This document shows positions 8,372-16,323 of a stretch of 64,000 nucleotides of DNA, one piece after another. This stretch comes from Actinomycetospora lutea (lineage in GTDB: Bacteria; Actinomycetota; Actinomycetes; Mycobacteriales; Pseudonocardiaceae). Position 1 is the first letter of the stretch; each line of letters starts with the position of its first letter. The notes under the pieces were generated by a model. That model saw nothing but the letters and a program-made list of their open reading frames with translations. It did not search any database and was not told where the DNA came from. Position numbers and translations under genes: made by a program. The stretch covers positions 103,597 through 167,596 of the forward strand of contig NZ_JAQZAL010000014.1 in the NCBI RefSeq assembly GCF_028737205.1, in the 5' to 3' direction.

Positions 8372-9361
8372 TCAGCCGTGCGCCGCCCGGTACCGCTCCC
8401 ACACCTCGGGCCGGAGCCGTCCCCGGTCGGGCACCTCGATGCCCTCGGCGCGCGCCCACGCCCGGACCTCCGCGGTCGACGGTCCGGAGGGCGCCGCGCC
8501 GGACAGCTCCGGCACCGCGCCGGGGAGGCGGACCCCGATGGCCTGCTCGTCGCGCGCCCACGCCAGCGCGGCGGCGAGGTAGCGGTAGGTCCACTCCTCG
8601 GCGAGCGGCCGCGTCTCGGCGAAGACGATGGGGATGCCCGGCCACCGGACCTGCAGCTCCGCGAGGGAGTCGGCGACCTGCGCGGGACGGACGTGGCGCT
8701 GCGCGAACACCTGCGACCACCGGTCCTCGACCACCACGGCCGCCCGCGGGAGCGCCGCCAGGTCGCCGAGGGCGAACCGCAGGCGTCCGCTGCTGAGGCT
8801 GGAGACCAGGTCGGGCAGCGACTTGCGTTCGACCGACGCCACCAGCGTCCCGTCGAGCAGGACGCCGTAGTCGCCGGCCGGGAGCGTGCGCCGGACGGTC
8901 CGGGCCTGCTGACCCGGGAACCCGTACGGGTAGCGCTCGTGGGCGTCGACGACGATCTCGAGCCCGTCGCCGTCCACCCCGGCGGGCCGTGCCGTCGGCG
9001 TCCGGACCTGCGGGCGCGCCTGCTTGCGCGTCCGCGGCGACTGCCAGAACACCATGTCCCGACCGCGACCCCGGGTGTACACGATCTGCGAGCGGTTCTC
9101 GCGAGCGCGATCCAGCACGACGTCGATGGCGGCGCCCCGGCGCGCGCACGAGCGCAGCGCGACGCGTTCGACCACGTCCAGCTCGTCCTCCGGCGGCCAC
9201 TCCCCGGGATCGGCGGGGTGGCAGTAGAGCGCCTTGGTCCGCGGCCAGGTGTCCGACGTGCGGAACACCAGGCCGTCGCCGAGGGGCAGCCGGAGCAGGT
9301 ACCCGAGCGACGACGTCGCGTCGGGGTTGCGGGCGATGACGAGGTCCGCCACGGCGTGCAC
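8372..9361 (-). CDS. ERCC4-type nuclease with Lsr2-like tail
   Basis: This is a 329-residue protein. The central part holds an XPF/ERCC4 nuclease core: VDAHERY (acidic residue near 139), GDYGV (163-167) and VERKSLPDL (around 177-185), the GD...ERK..D metal-binding signature. The last 40 residues, STAEVRAWARAEGIEVPDRG onward, match the C-terminal AT-hook-like DNA-binding domain of Lsr2, the actinobacterial nucleoid protein. The first 130 residues are unrecognised. The fusion suggests a structure-specific endonuclease brought to DNA by its tail. The start is the GTG at 9361. It lies between two flavoenzyme genes. Confidence 0.8.
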   Translation of the reverse strand: MHAVADLVIARNPDATSSLGYLLRLPLGDGLVFRTSDTWPRTKALYCHPADPGEWPPEDELDVVERVALRSCARRGAAIDVVLDRARENRSQIVYTRGRGRDMVFWQSPRTRKQARPQVRTPTARPAGVDGDGLEIVVDAHERYPYGFPGQQARTVRRTLPAGDYGVLLDGTLVASVERKSLPDLVSSLSSGRLRFALGDLAALPRAAVVVEDRWSQVFAQRHVRPAQVADSLAELQVRWPGIPIVFAETRPLAEEWTYRYLAAALAWARDEQAIGVRLPGAVPELSGAAPSGPSTAEVRAWARAEGIEVPDRGRLRPEVWERYRAAHG

Positions 9362-9382
9362 GGTAGCGCTCGGGGCGGCCGG

Positions 9383-10744
9383 TCAGCGCAGCGCGCACCC
9401 CGGGTTCAGCGTGCCCTCGGGGTCGAGCGCGGCCCGCACGCGCCGGACGACGTCGAGCGCGCCGGGGTCGCCGAACTCCTCGAGGTGGTGGGCCTTCGCG
9501 CGCCCGACACCGTGCTCGCCCGACACCGCCCCGCCGAGCGCGGTGCCGGCCGCGAAGACGTCGTGCAGGGTCTGCGCGAGGCGCGCCGGATCGGGCTGGA
9601 AGACCGCGAGGTGCACGTTGCCGTCGCCCGCGTGCCCGCAGCCCAGCACGCGCGAGCCGTGCGCGTCGCCGGCCGCGCGGGCCCGCGTGAGGAACGCCGC
9701 CATCGCCGAGCGGGGCACGACCAGGTCGACGATCTCGTCGGCGCCCGCGGCCTTGATCGCCCAGAACGTCTTCTCCCGCGCCTCGACCAGGCGGCGCGCC
9801 GAGCCGGCGGGCAGGTCGAAGACGTCCTCCGCGCCGGCGTCGGCCAGGACGCCGGCGAGCTCCTCGGCGTCCTCGTCGACGCGCTCCTGGCGCCGTCCGG
9901 CGAGCTCGACGAGCAGGTGGTCGGCGTCGACGAGGGCCTCGGGCAGGCCCAGCGACAGCTCGGCGGCCGCGCACACGGCGCGCATGGTCGGGCCGTCGAG
10001 GTACTCGCAGATCGTCGGCCCCAGCCCCGAGGCGACGACCGCGCCGACCGCGGCGGTCACCGCCTCGGCACCGCGGAACGGCGCGAGCACCGTGCGCCGT
10101 GCGGGCAGGCGCGGGTGCAGGCGCACGATCACCTCGGTGACCAGCGCGAGCGTGCCCTCCGAGCCCACGAGCAGCTGGGTGACGTCGTAGCCCGACGAGA
10201 TCTTCAGGAGCTTGCCGCCCGTGCGCACCAGCGACCCGTCGGCGAGCACCGCCTCCAGCCCGAGCACGTGCGAGCGGGTGACGCCGTAGCGCACCGCGCG
10301 CATGCCGCCGGCGTTGGTGGCGACCGTGCCGCCGACCGACGCGCTCGTCTCGCCGGGGTGCACCGGGTAGGTCAGGCCGTGCTCGCCCGCGGCGGCGTCG
10401 AGGTCCGCCAGCGAGACCCCCGGCTGGACGACCGCGACGGCGTCCACCGGGTCGATCTCGAGGATGCGGTCCAGGCGCGCGAACGACACGAGCACGGCGC
10501 CGTCGTCGGGGGTGGCGGCCCCGGACAGTCCCGTGCCGGCCCCGCGCGCGGTCAGCGTCACGCCCGCGGCCCGGGCGGCGCGCACGACGGCGGCCACCTC
10601 GTCGCGGTCGCGCGGCCAGACGACGTAGGCCGGCTTGCCCGCCGGGATGCCGAGGGCCTCGTCGGCGCACAGGTCCGCGACGGCCGGGTCGTCGCCCGGC
10701 AGCACGTGCTCGGCGCCGACCGCGTCGGCGAGGAGGTCGAACAT
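9383..10744 (-). CDS. FAD-binding 2-hydroxyacid oxidase/dehydrogenase, GlcD type
   Basis: This 453-residue flavoprotein has the PCMH FAD-binding domain (RGAGTGLSGAATP; HPGETSASVGGTVATNAGG; GSEGTLALVTEV) followed by the GlcD-type cap and C-terminal domain with GHAGDGNVHL and SGEHGVG, which hold the histidines used in substrate oxidation. Members oxidise glycolate or D-lactate, passing electrons to a quinone or iron-sulfur partner. No glcE/glcF or CCG-type iron-sulfur subunit is adjacent, so a single-subunit D-lactate dehydrogenase role is more likely. The start is an ATG facing the divergent reductase gene about 70 bases away. Confidence 0.87.
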   Translation of the reverse strand: MFDLLADAVGAEHVLPGDDPAVADLCADEALGIPAGKPAYVVWPRDRDEVAAVVRAARAAGVTLTARGAGTGLSGAATPDDGAVLVSFARLDRILEIDPVDAVAVVQPGVSLADLDAAAGEHGLTYPVHPGETSASVGGTVATNAGGMRAVRYGVTRSHVLGLEAVLADGSLVRTGGKLLKISSGYDVTQLLVGSEGTLALVTEVIVRLHPRLPARRTVLAPFRGAEAVTAAVGAVVASGLGPTICEYLDGPTMRAVCAAAELSLGLPEALVDADHLLVELAGRRQERVDEDAEELAGVLADAGAEDVFDLPAGSARRLVEAREKTFWAIKAAGADEIVDLVVPRSAMAAFLTRARAAGDAHGSRVLGCGHAGDGNVHLAVFQPDPARLAQTLHDVFAAGTALGGAVSGEHGVGRAKAHHLEEFGDPGALDVVRRVRAALDPEGTLNPGCALR

Positions 10745-10813
10745 CCCCGAGGTCTAGCACGAACCGCTACGCTGCGAACCAGTTGTGAAATGCAATCAGA
10801 CGAGGGGCGCGAC

Positions 10814-11371
10814 ATGGGCCGGCTGATCTACTCGATGATGACCACACTCGACGGCTACACGGCCGATGCCGACGGCGACTTCGGCTGGGGCATCACCGAG
10901 GACATGGAGCTGCACCGCGCCATGGAGGAGTCCGCCCAGGGCGTCGGCACGTTCCTCTACGGGCGGCGGATGTACGAGACGATGGTCTTCTGGGAGACCG
11001 CGGACGCCCTGCCGGACGAGCCGCCGGAGATGGCGGAGTTCGCCACGACGTGGCAGGCGGCCGACAAGATCGTCTACTCCACGACCCTGGACACCGTGTC
11101 GAGCGCGCGCACGCGCATCGAGCGCACGTTCGACCCCGACGCCGTGCGGGCGCTCACGGCGGACGGCGACGCCACCGTCGACGGCCCGTGCCTCGCGGCG
11201 ACGGCGCTCGCGGCGGGGCTGGTGGACGAGATCGCGCCGGTGGTCATGCCCGTCGTGGTCGGCGGCGGCACACGGTTCCTGCCCGAGGGCCTGCGCCTGG
11301 ACCTGGAGCTCGTCGGCGAACGCCGGTTCGCGAGCGGCGCGCTGCAGCTGCGCTACCGGGTCCGGCACTGA
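10814..11371 (+). CDS. Dihydrofolate-reductase-family protein
   Basis: This 185-residue protein belongs to the RibD-C/DHFR-like fold: it starts GRLIYSMMTTLDGYTADADG, contains GVGTFLYGRRMYETM, and ends with PVVMPVVVGGGTRFLPEG, the conserved NADPH-site strand. These proteins are NADPH-dependent reductases of unknown substrate and are common in actinobacteria. The ATG follows a GAGGGGCG ribosome-binding site. The usual block around residue 100-140 is shorter than in many relatives. The stop codon lies in the first of three tandem 13-bp repeats. Confidence 0.85.
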   Translation: MGRLIYSMMTTLDGYTADADGDFGWGITEDMELHRAMEESAQGVGTFLYGRRMYETMVFWETADALPDEPPEMAEFATTWQAADKIVYSTTLDTVSSARTRIERTFDPDAVRALTADGDATVDGPCLAATALAAGLVDEIAPVVMPVVVGGGTRFLPEGLRLDLELVGERRFASGALQLRYRVRH

Positions 11372-11397
11372 GGTCCGGCACTGAGGTCCGGCACTGA
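11359..11397 (+). repeat. Three tandem copies of a 13-bp unit at a gene end
   Basis: The unit GGTCCGGCACTGA occurs three times without a gap. The first copy encodes the last residues and stop of the DHFR-family gene; the next two add extra TGA codons. It looks like replication slippage. Confidence 0.95.
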
Positions 11398-11432
11398 GCC
11401 GGCCGCGCGGACGCGCTCGCTAGCCTCGGGGC

Positions 11433-12233
11433 ATGGTGGTCCGCGACGCCCCGATCGTCTCGCACGTCGAGCACACGCCCGAGGCGACGCGTCCGCGGCG
11501 GGTGGAGGTCGTCGAGGTCCACGACCTGACCCCGCGGATGCGCCGGGTCCGCCTCGCGGGCGACCTGCACGACCTGCCCGTCGCCGGGCCGACCGACCAC
11601 GCCAAGGTCTTCTTCCCGTCCGCGCCGGGGGAGGAGCCGCCGGAGCCCGAGCTGAACGCGCGCGGGCTCGTCGTGCCGCCGGCGGGGCTCCCGCGCCCGT
11701 ATCGCGAGTACACGCTGCGCCGCCACGATCCGGCGGCCGGCGTCGTCGAGATCGACCTCGTGCGCCACGGCGGGGGGCGCGCCGGCGCGTGGGCGGAGGA
11801 CCCGCGCGGCGCGCTGTGGCTGCACGGCCCGCGCTCGAGCCTCGCGGTCGAGGCCCGCGACTGGTACCTGCTCGGCGGCGACGAGACCGCGCTCCCGGCC
11901 CTGGCGCGCTGGGTCGACCAGCTGCCGACGGTCCCCGTGCACGTCGTCGTCGAGGTCGCCGACGCGGCCGAGGAGGCCTACCTCGTCGACGTCCCGCCGC
12001 ACGTCACCGTCGACTGGCGCCACCGCGACGGCGCCGCGCCGGGCACGACGACGCTGCTCGACGAGGGCGTCGCCGCGTTCACCCCGCCGGCGGGCGAGGG
12101 GTTCGCGTGGATGGGTGCCGAAGCGGGGGCGCTGCGCCCGGTGCGTCGGCGCCTGCGCGCGCTCCTGCCCACCGCGGCGGTCGACCTCGACGGCTACTGG
12201 CGCCGTGGCGTCGAGGGCACCGGGCTGGGTTGA
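11433..12233 (+). CDS. Siderophore-interacting protein (ferric-siderophore reductase)
   Basis: This 266-residue protein has the features of the SIP family: an N-terminal FAD-binding barrel with RPYREYTLRRHD (flavin-binding RxYT-type motif), the GGGRAGAWAEDPRGALW loop, and a C-terminal NAD(P)H domain with WYLLGGDETALPALARW. Family members such as ViuB and FscN release iron from ferric siderophores by reduction in the cytoplasm. No siderophore biosynthesis or uptake gene is nearby. The start is the ATG at 11433. A long palindrome begins eight bases after the stop. Confidence 0.9.
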   Translation: MVVRDAPIVSHVEHTPEATRPRRVEVVEVHDLTPRMRRVRLAGDLHDLPVAGPTDHAKVFFPSAPGEEPPEPELNARGLVVPPAGLPRPYREYTLRRHDPAAGVVEIDLVRHGGGRAGAWAEDPRGALWLHGPRSSLAVEARDWYLLGGDETALPALARWVDQLPTVPVHVVVEVADAAEEAYLVDVPPHVTVDWRHRDGAAPGTTTLLDEGVAAFTPPAGEGFAWMGAEAGALRPVRRRLRALLPTAAVDLDGYWRRGVEGTGLG

Positions 12234-12240
12234 CCCGCCT

Positions 12241-12282
12241 CGTGAGCGAAATTCCCGGCGATAGCCGGGAATTTCGCTCACG
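12241..12282. repeat. Dispersed palindrome, copy 1 (terminator-like)
   Basis: Two 19-base arms pair perfectly around a GATA tetraloop. The reverse-strand MarR stop codon lies inside the right arm. Closely related palindromes occur at 13519-13558 and 22761-22806, also between convergent genes. Function as a bidirectional terminator is inferred from the position. Confidence 0.85.
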
Positions 12283-12724
12283 TGGGGTGGTCGACCAGGC
12301 GGGCGGACAGGGCGCGCAGCACGCGCAGGCAGGCGTCGAGGTCGCCCGGGTCGAGGTGGGCACCGAGGTCGCTCTCCAGGGCGGCCAGCTCGCGGCGCTC
12401 GCCGTCGCGCACCTCGCCGAGCACCTGCTCCCCGGATGCCGTGAGCTCCACGAGCACCGAGCGGCGGTGTGCCGGGTTCTCACGGGTGCGCACCCAGCCG
12501 CGGTCCGCGGCGTCGTCGACCGAGCGCTGCACGAACTGCCGGGAGAGCGTCAGCGTGCGCGCGAGTCCCGGCACCGTCGTCGCCCCGCGGCCCGCCAGCG
12601 CGTCGAGCACCGCGCGGACGCCGACCGGCATGCCGCCCTCCTGCTCGACGGCCCGCACGCCGCGGCGGTAGAGGGGCCCGAGGACGTCGAAGACCGCCGC
12701 GAGGCGGACGCCGGGGTCGGTCAT
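12278..12724 (-). CDS. MarR-family transcriptional regulator
   Basis: This 148-residue protein has the MarR winged-helix pattern: TTVPGLARTLTLSRQFVQRS as the recognition region, then DRGWVRTRENPAHRRSVLVEL as the wing (the NPxHRRS signature), then a helical dimerisation tail. The start at 12724 is chosen because it mirrors the ATG of the divergent hydrolase in a shared palindrome; an in-frame ATG at 12733 is the alternative. It probably represses both itself and the hydrolase by binding the palindrome between them, with release by a small ligand. The ligand is unknown. Confidence 0.87.
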   Translation of the reverse strand: MTDPGVRLAAVFDVLGPLYRRGVRAVEQEGGMPVGVRAVLDALAGRGATTVPGLARTLTLSRQFVQRSVDDAADRGWVRTRENPAHRRSVLVELTASGEQVLGEVRDGERRELAALESDLGAHLDPGDLDACLRVLRALSARLVDHPT

Positions 12725-12773
12725 GACACCCATGTTGTCATGTCTCCTGAGACATGACACCTTGGGTGTCATG
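12722..12773. promoter_or_regulatory. Nested palindromic operator between MarR and hydrolase genes
   Basis: A perfect inner palindrome (arms TGTCATGTCT/AGACATGACA, 12736-12759) is nested in an outer one (CATGACACCC/GGGTGTCATG) with exactly the same centre. Overall 24 of 26 base pairs match. The outer arms contain both start codons, so a bound dimer would cover both gene starts. Confidence 0.75.
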
Positions 12774-13526
12774 CTCGCCCACGTCGACCAGGGCAACGGC
12801 CCGCCCGTCCTCCTCCTGCACGGCGGCGCGCTGGACCACCGCCTCTGGGAACCCCAGATCGCCGCGCTCGCGCGCACCCACCGCGTCGTGGCGCCCGACC
12901 TGCGCGGCCATGGCACCTCCCCGACGCCGACCGCCCCCTTCCGCCACGTCGACGACGTCGCCGCGCTCGTGCGCGGGCTCGACCTCGGCCCGGTCACCGT
13001 CGCCGGCATCTCGCTCGGGGCGTCGGTCGCCGTCGACCTCGCGCTCGAGGCGCCGGACCTGGTGGCGGGGCTCGTCGTCAGCGGCGCCGGCGCGAGCGGG
13101 GCGGAGTTCCGCGACCCCGCCACCCTCGACCTCCTCGCGCGCTGGGCGCAGGCCGCGCGCGACCGTGACCGCGAGCGCTGGACCGCGATCTTCCTCGAGC
13201 TCGGGTTCGGTCCGGGGCGCCCGCTCGACGACGTCGACCCCGCGGTGCTCGCGCACGTCCGGCGGATGACCGACGACACGCTCGATCGCCACGTCCCCGA
13301 CGGCACGCCGGTGCTCCCGACCCCGGTCGCCGACGCCGTCACCCGGTCCCGGGACCTGCGGCTCCCCGTCCTCGCGATCGTCGGCCTGCTCGACAGCCCC
13401 GACCACCAGCGCATGGCCCGCGAGCTCGCGCAGGACGTCGTCGAGGTCCCCCGCGCCGGTCACTACCCCACCCTCGAGGCGCCCGACGAGGTCACCGCCG
13501 CCCTGCTCGCCTTCCTATGTGAGTGA
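12771..13526 (+). CDS. Alpha/beta hydrolase
   Basis: This 251-residue protein is a compact alpha/beta hydrolase: the oxyanion HGG near residues 17-19, DLRGHGTSP, the nucleophile elbow GISLGA (Ser about 81), an acid-region LLDSPDHQRM and the catalytic histidine in RAGHYPTLEAP. It resembles the 3-oxoadipate enol-lactonase/haloperoxidase-like group, but the substrate is unknown. It is divergent from the MarR gene and shares its operator, so it is probably induced by the compound it degrades. The stop lies within palindrome copy 2. Confidence 0.85.
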   Translation: MLAHVDQGNGPPVLLLHGGALDHRLWEPQIAALARTHRVVAPDLRGHGTSPTPTAPFRHVDDVAALVRGLDLGPVTVAGISLGASVAVDLALEAPDLVAGLVVSGAGASGAEFRDPATLDLLARWAQAARDRDRERWTAIFLELGFGPGRPLDDVDPAVLAHVRRMTDDTLDRHVPDGTPVLPTPVADAVTRSRDLRLPVLAIVGLLDSPDHQRMARELAQDVVEVPRAGHYPTLEAPDEVTAALLAFLCE

Positions 13527-13558
13527 ACTTCGGTGCCATAGCCCCGAACTTCACTCAC
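13519..13558. repeat. Dispersed palindrome, copy 2 (terminator-like)
   Basis: Two 18-base arms with two mismatches flank a CATA loop. The stop codons of both convergent neighbours (13524-13526 forward, 13551-13553 reverse) fall inside it. The arms share the GTGAGTGAA/TTCACTCAC ends with the other copies. Confidence 0.85.
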
Positions 13559-13943
13559 GTACGGAGGCGCGGCGCAGCCAGAGCAGGCCCAGGACCGGCA
13601 GGACGACGGGGACGAAGCCGTAGCCGATGCCGAAGTCCGACCACACCGTCGGGTCGGGGAAGTCCTGCGGGCGCAGCAGCGACAGCGTCCCGATCGCGAG
13701 CACGCCCACCAGCTCGATCACCACCGCCACCAGCGCCACCCGCCGCGCTCCCCGGCCGAGGGCGACGGCCGCGACGAGGTACACCGCCGCCGCGAACGCC
13801 GAGAGCACGTAGGCCTCCGGGGCGCGCTCGAACTGCACCGCGATCTGGTACAGCGCCCGGGCGCCCGCCGAGATCGCGAACACCACGTAGACCACGAGCA
13901 GGACCCGCCCGGGCCCCGCGGACAGGGAGCGCTCAGCGGGCAC
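13551..13943 (-). CDS. Four-helix integral membrane protein, unknown function
   Basis: The 130-residue protein has four predicted membrane segments, around RVLLVVYVVFAISAGA, YVLSAFAAAVYLVAAVAL, VALVAVVIELVGVLAIG and FGFVPVVLPVLGLLWL-like stretches, with a conserved-looking DPTVWSDFGIGYGFVP loop before the last helix. No family was recognised with certainty, although similar small proteins are common in actinobacteria. The start overlaps the end of the upstream membrane gene by 11 bases, so the two are probably translationally coupled and may form a pair in the membrane. Confidence 0.7.
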   Translation of the reverse strand: MPAERSLSAGPGRVLLVVYVVFAISAGARALYQIAVQFERAPEAYVLSAFAAAVYLVAAVALGRGARRVALVAVVIELVGVLAIGTLSLLRPQDFPDPTVWSDFGIGYGFVPVVLPVLGLLWLRRASVRE

Positions 13944-14307
13944 CGGTCACCGTCCACACCTGGCCGGTGCGCAGCGCCAGCACCGCGATCGTGATGCCCG
14001 CGACCGCCAGCACCACCGAGCCGTACCGCGTCCGCTCGCCGTGGGCCAGCGCGGCCCCGATCGGCAGCACCGCCAGCATCGCGACCAGGTAGCCGACGAT
14101 CTCCACGACGGCGCCGGTGGTGCGCCCGCCCTCCACGACCAGCCCGACCACGATCACCAGGGCGACGACCAGCGCGACGCCCTCGAGCACCAGCAGCCCG
14201 ATGCGGTGGCCGAACGTCGGCGCCTGGCCCACGACCGCGGAGACCACGCACCACAGCGCCCACGCGAGGGCGAGCGCGAGGACCACGAAGGTCAGGCCGA
14301 CGATCAC
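13933..14307 (-). CDS. Small integral membrane protein, unknown function
   Basis: This encodes 124 residues with about four transmembrane helices (VGLTFVVLALALAWALWCVV; LLVLEGVALVVALVIVVGLV; VEIVGYLVAMLAVLPIGAAL; YGSVVLAVAGITIAVLAL). No enzymatic motif is visible. It lies upstream of and overlaps the next membrane protein gene. The Lrp-family regulator gene lies just upstream on the same strand with a 10-base gap, so it may be part of the regulator's transcript. Confidence 0.65.
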   Translation of the reverse strand: MIVGLTFVVLALALAWALWCVVSAVVGQAPTFGHRIGLLVLEGVALVVALVIVVGLVVEGGRTTGAVVEIVGYLVAMLAVLPIGAALAHGERTRYGSVVLAVAGITIAVLALRTGQVWTVTGAR

Positions 14308-14317
14308 GGACGGCAGC

Positions 14318-14830
14318 CTACGAGCCGGTGCCGGGCACGGGCCGGAGGTGGTCGAAGATCAGGCTGGTGACGGTGCCCGCCACGTCGCGGTGCGCGTTGA
14401 GCCGCGCGACGAGGTCGCGCAGCGCGCCCGTGCCCGCCGTCGCGACGTGCAGCAGGTAGTCGTCCTCGCCCGCGACGAAGTACACGTCGCGCACCTCGGG
14501 CAGCCGGCGCACCAGCCCCGTGAACTCGCCCAGGCGGTCGCGCGCGTCGCTCTGCAGCCGCACCGAGATCATCGCCTGCAGCGGCAGGCCGACGGCGGCC
14601 GGGTCGACGTCGGCGTGGTAGCCGCGGATCACCCCGCGCTCGCGCAGCGACCGCACCCGGGCCAGGCACGTCGACGGCGCGACGCCCACGGCCTGCGCCA
14701 GCGCGGCGTTGGTGATCCGCGCGTCGGCGACGAGGTGGGCCAGCAGCGCCCGGTCGACCTCGTCGAGCCCCCGCAGATCGTTCGGCGCGACGGCCACTGC
14801 CCGCACCGCGTCGTCCGATCGTTCGCGCAT
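14318..14830 (-). CDS. Lrp/AsnC-family regulator, probable alanine dehydrogenase regulator
   Basis: The 170-residue protein has an N-terminal helix-turn-helix (ITNAALAQAVGVAPSTCLARVRSL, residues about 39-62) and a C-terminal ligand-sensing RAM domain with VRDVYFVAGEDDYLLHV, the segment that binds amino acids in this family. It is divergent from the alanine dehydrogenase gene with 93 bases between, the same arrangement as aldR/ald in mycobacteria. It most likely controls ald in response to alanine. The start is the ATG at 14830. Confidence 0.87.
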   Translation of the reverse strand: MRERSDDAVRAVAVAPNDLRGLDEVDRALLAHLVADARITNAALAQAVGVAPSTCLARVRSLRERGVIRGYHADVDPAAVGLPLQAMISVRLQSDARDRLGEFTGLVRRLPEVRDVYFVAGEDDYLLHVATAGTGALRDLVARLNAHRDVAGTVTSLIFDHLRPVPGTGS

Positions 14831-14923
14831 GGCCCGAATCTACAGAATCATCTGCGGCGATATACCGATCACGGTGCAGGAACTTCACGCTGGAGGGGAG
14901 ACGCCGACGGACGGAGATGGACG
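14831..14923. promoter_or_regulatory. Divergent regulator/ald control region
   Basis: This AT-richer gap between the Lrp-type gene and ald contains CAGAATCATCTG and GATATACCGATC stretches that could be Lrp-type sites. GGAGGGGAG at about 14892 and a nearer GGAG at 14913 precede the ald start. Exact sites are not provable by eye. Confidence 0.4.
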
Positions 14924-16021
14924 ATGAAGGTCGCGGTGCCCGCCGAGGTCAAGGACAACGAGTTCCGGGTGGCCCTGACGCCCGGCGGCGTGCGCGAGCT
15001 CGTCGCCCACGGCCACGATGTGACCGTCGAGCAAGGCGCGGGCCTCGGCTCCGCGTTCGGCGACGACGAGTACAAGCAGGCCGGCGCGCGCATCCTCGCC
15101 GACGCCGACGACGTGTGGGGCGACGCCGACCTGGTCGTCAAGGTCAAGGAGCCGGTCGCCGAGGAGTACCACCGACTCCGCGCGGACCTCACGCTCTTCA
15201 CCTACCTGCACCTCGCCGCGTCCCGGGCGTGCACCCAGGCCCTGCTCGACGCCGGCACCACCGCGATCGCCTACGAGACCGTCACCCGCGGTGGTGCCCT
15301 GCCCCTGCTCGCCCCGATGAGCGAGGTCGCGGGCCGCCTGGCCCCGCAGGTCGGCGCCTACCACCTCATGCGCTCCCAGGCCGGCCGCGGCCTGCTGCTC
15401 GGCGGCGTCCCCGGCGCGCCGGCGGGTCATGTCGTGGTGATCGGCGGCGGCGTCTCCGGTGCGTCCGCGGTGCAGATGGCGGTGGGCATGCACGCCCGCG
15501 TCACGGTGCTCGACACGAACCTGGACACCCTGCGCGCCCTCGACGCCCGCTACGCCGGGCGGGTGCAGACGATGTACTCGAGCGCCGACAACCTGGAGCG
15601 CGCCGTGCTCGACGCCGACCTCGTCGTCGGCGCCGTCCTCGTGCCCGGCGCGAAGGCCCCGACGCTGGTGCCCGACGCGCTGGTCGCGCGCATGAAGCCG
15701 GGCGCGGTGCTCGTCGACATCGCCATCGACCAGGGCGGCTGCTTCGCCTCGTCGCACCCGACGACGCACTCCGACCCGACCTTCGCGGTGCACGACACGC
15801 TCTTCTACTGCGTGGCGAACATGCCCGGCGCGGTGCCGAACACCTCCACCCACGCGCTCACGCACGCCACCCTGCCGTTCACGCTCGCCCTGGCCGACCG
15901 CGGCTGGCGCGATGCGCTGGCCGCCGACGCCGGGCTGGCCGACGGCCTCGCGACCCACGCCGGCGAGCTCCACAGCGCCGCCGTGGGCGAGGCGCACGGC
16001 CTGCCGGTCCGCGGCCTCTAG
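14924..16021 (+). CDS. ald: Alanine dehydrogenase
   Basis: This 365-residue protein matches alanine dehydrogenase throughout: it begins MKVAVPAEVKDNEFRVALTP, has the substrate region VKVKEP and FTYLHLAA, the pyruvate-site LPLLAPMSEVAGR, the NAD-binding GGGVSGASAVQMAVGM, and the C-terminal VANMPGAVPNTSTHALTHAT. It catalyses reversible NAD-dependent oxidative deamination of L-alanine to pyruvate and ammonia. Key lysine and histidine positions look intact and the length is normal. It stands alone downstream of its divergent Lrp-type regulator. Confidence 0.95.
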   Translation: MKVAVPAEVKDNEFRVALTPGGVRELVAHGHDVTVEQGAGLGSAFGDDEYKQAGARILADADDVWGDADLVVKVKEPVAEEYHRLRADLTLFTYLHLAASRACTQALLDAGTTAIAYETVTRGGALPLLAPMSEVAGRLAPQVGAYHLMRSQAGRGLLLGGVPGAPAGHVVVIGGGVSGASAVQMAVGMHARVTVLDTNLDTLRALDARYAGRVQTMYSSADNLERAVLDADLVVGAVLVPGAKAPTLVPDALVARMKPGAVLVDIAIDQGGCFASSHPTTHSDPTFAVHDTLFYCVANMPGAVPNTSTHALTHATLPFTLALADRGWRDALAADAGLADGLATHAGELHSAAVGEAHGLPVRGL

Positions 16022-16050
16022 TCGGGGGCCCACTACCCGGTCGCCCCGAC
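16021..16050. terminator. Possible terminator after ald
   Basis: GTCGGGG and CCCCGAC arms with a 16-base loop begin at the ald stop codon. The loop is long and there is no T-run, so this is weakly supported. Confidence 0.35.
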
Positions 16051-16065
16051 CTGCCCACGAGCCGC

Positions 16066-16323
16066 TCAGGCCCCCGGCAGCGCCCCGGTCTCGCGGCGGG
16101 CGTAGGACACGGCGGCCATCGACGCGCGCGCCGACGCGAGCACGGACGCCCAGTCGGCGTCGCCGCCGCCCGTGCGCAGCGCGAGCAGCTCGCGGGCGCA
16201 CAACGCGGCCTCGTGCGCGGCCCAGAGCAGCGGGTCGCGGTCGGCCGGCGGGGCACCGAGCCCGGCCAGCACGGCCGCGAGGTGCTCCTCGAGGGCGGCC
16301 AGCTCGGCGGTGGGTGCGCTCAC
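16066..16323 (-). CDS. Small helical protein at end of carrier-protein operon
   Basis: This encodes 85 residues from a GTG that overlaps the stop of the carrier-protein gene (GTGA). The sequence is alanine- and leucine-rich and predicted to be mostly helical, with a DPLLWAAHEAALCARELLAL helix in the middle and one cysteine. No family was recognised. Its tight coupling to the adenylation and carrier genes suggests a role in that pathway, perhaps as a partner protein for the enzymes or carrier, but this is inference from position. Confidence 0.55.
   Translation of the reverse strand: MSAPTAELAALEEHLAAVLAGLGAPPADRDPLLWAAHEAALCARELLALRTGGGDADWASVLASARASMAAVSYARRETGALPGA

Noticed and set aside
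6723..10760. One very long reverse open frame of 1345 residues
   Set aside because: Only its last 537 residues (the monooxygenase) have protein-like sequence and motifs; the rest is arginine/alanine-rich readthrough antisense or out of frame to the GlcD and ERCC4 genes.
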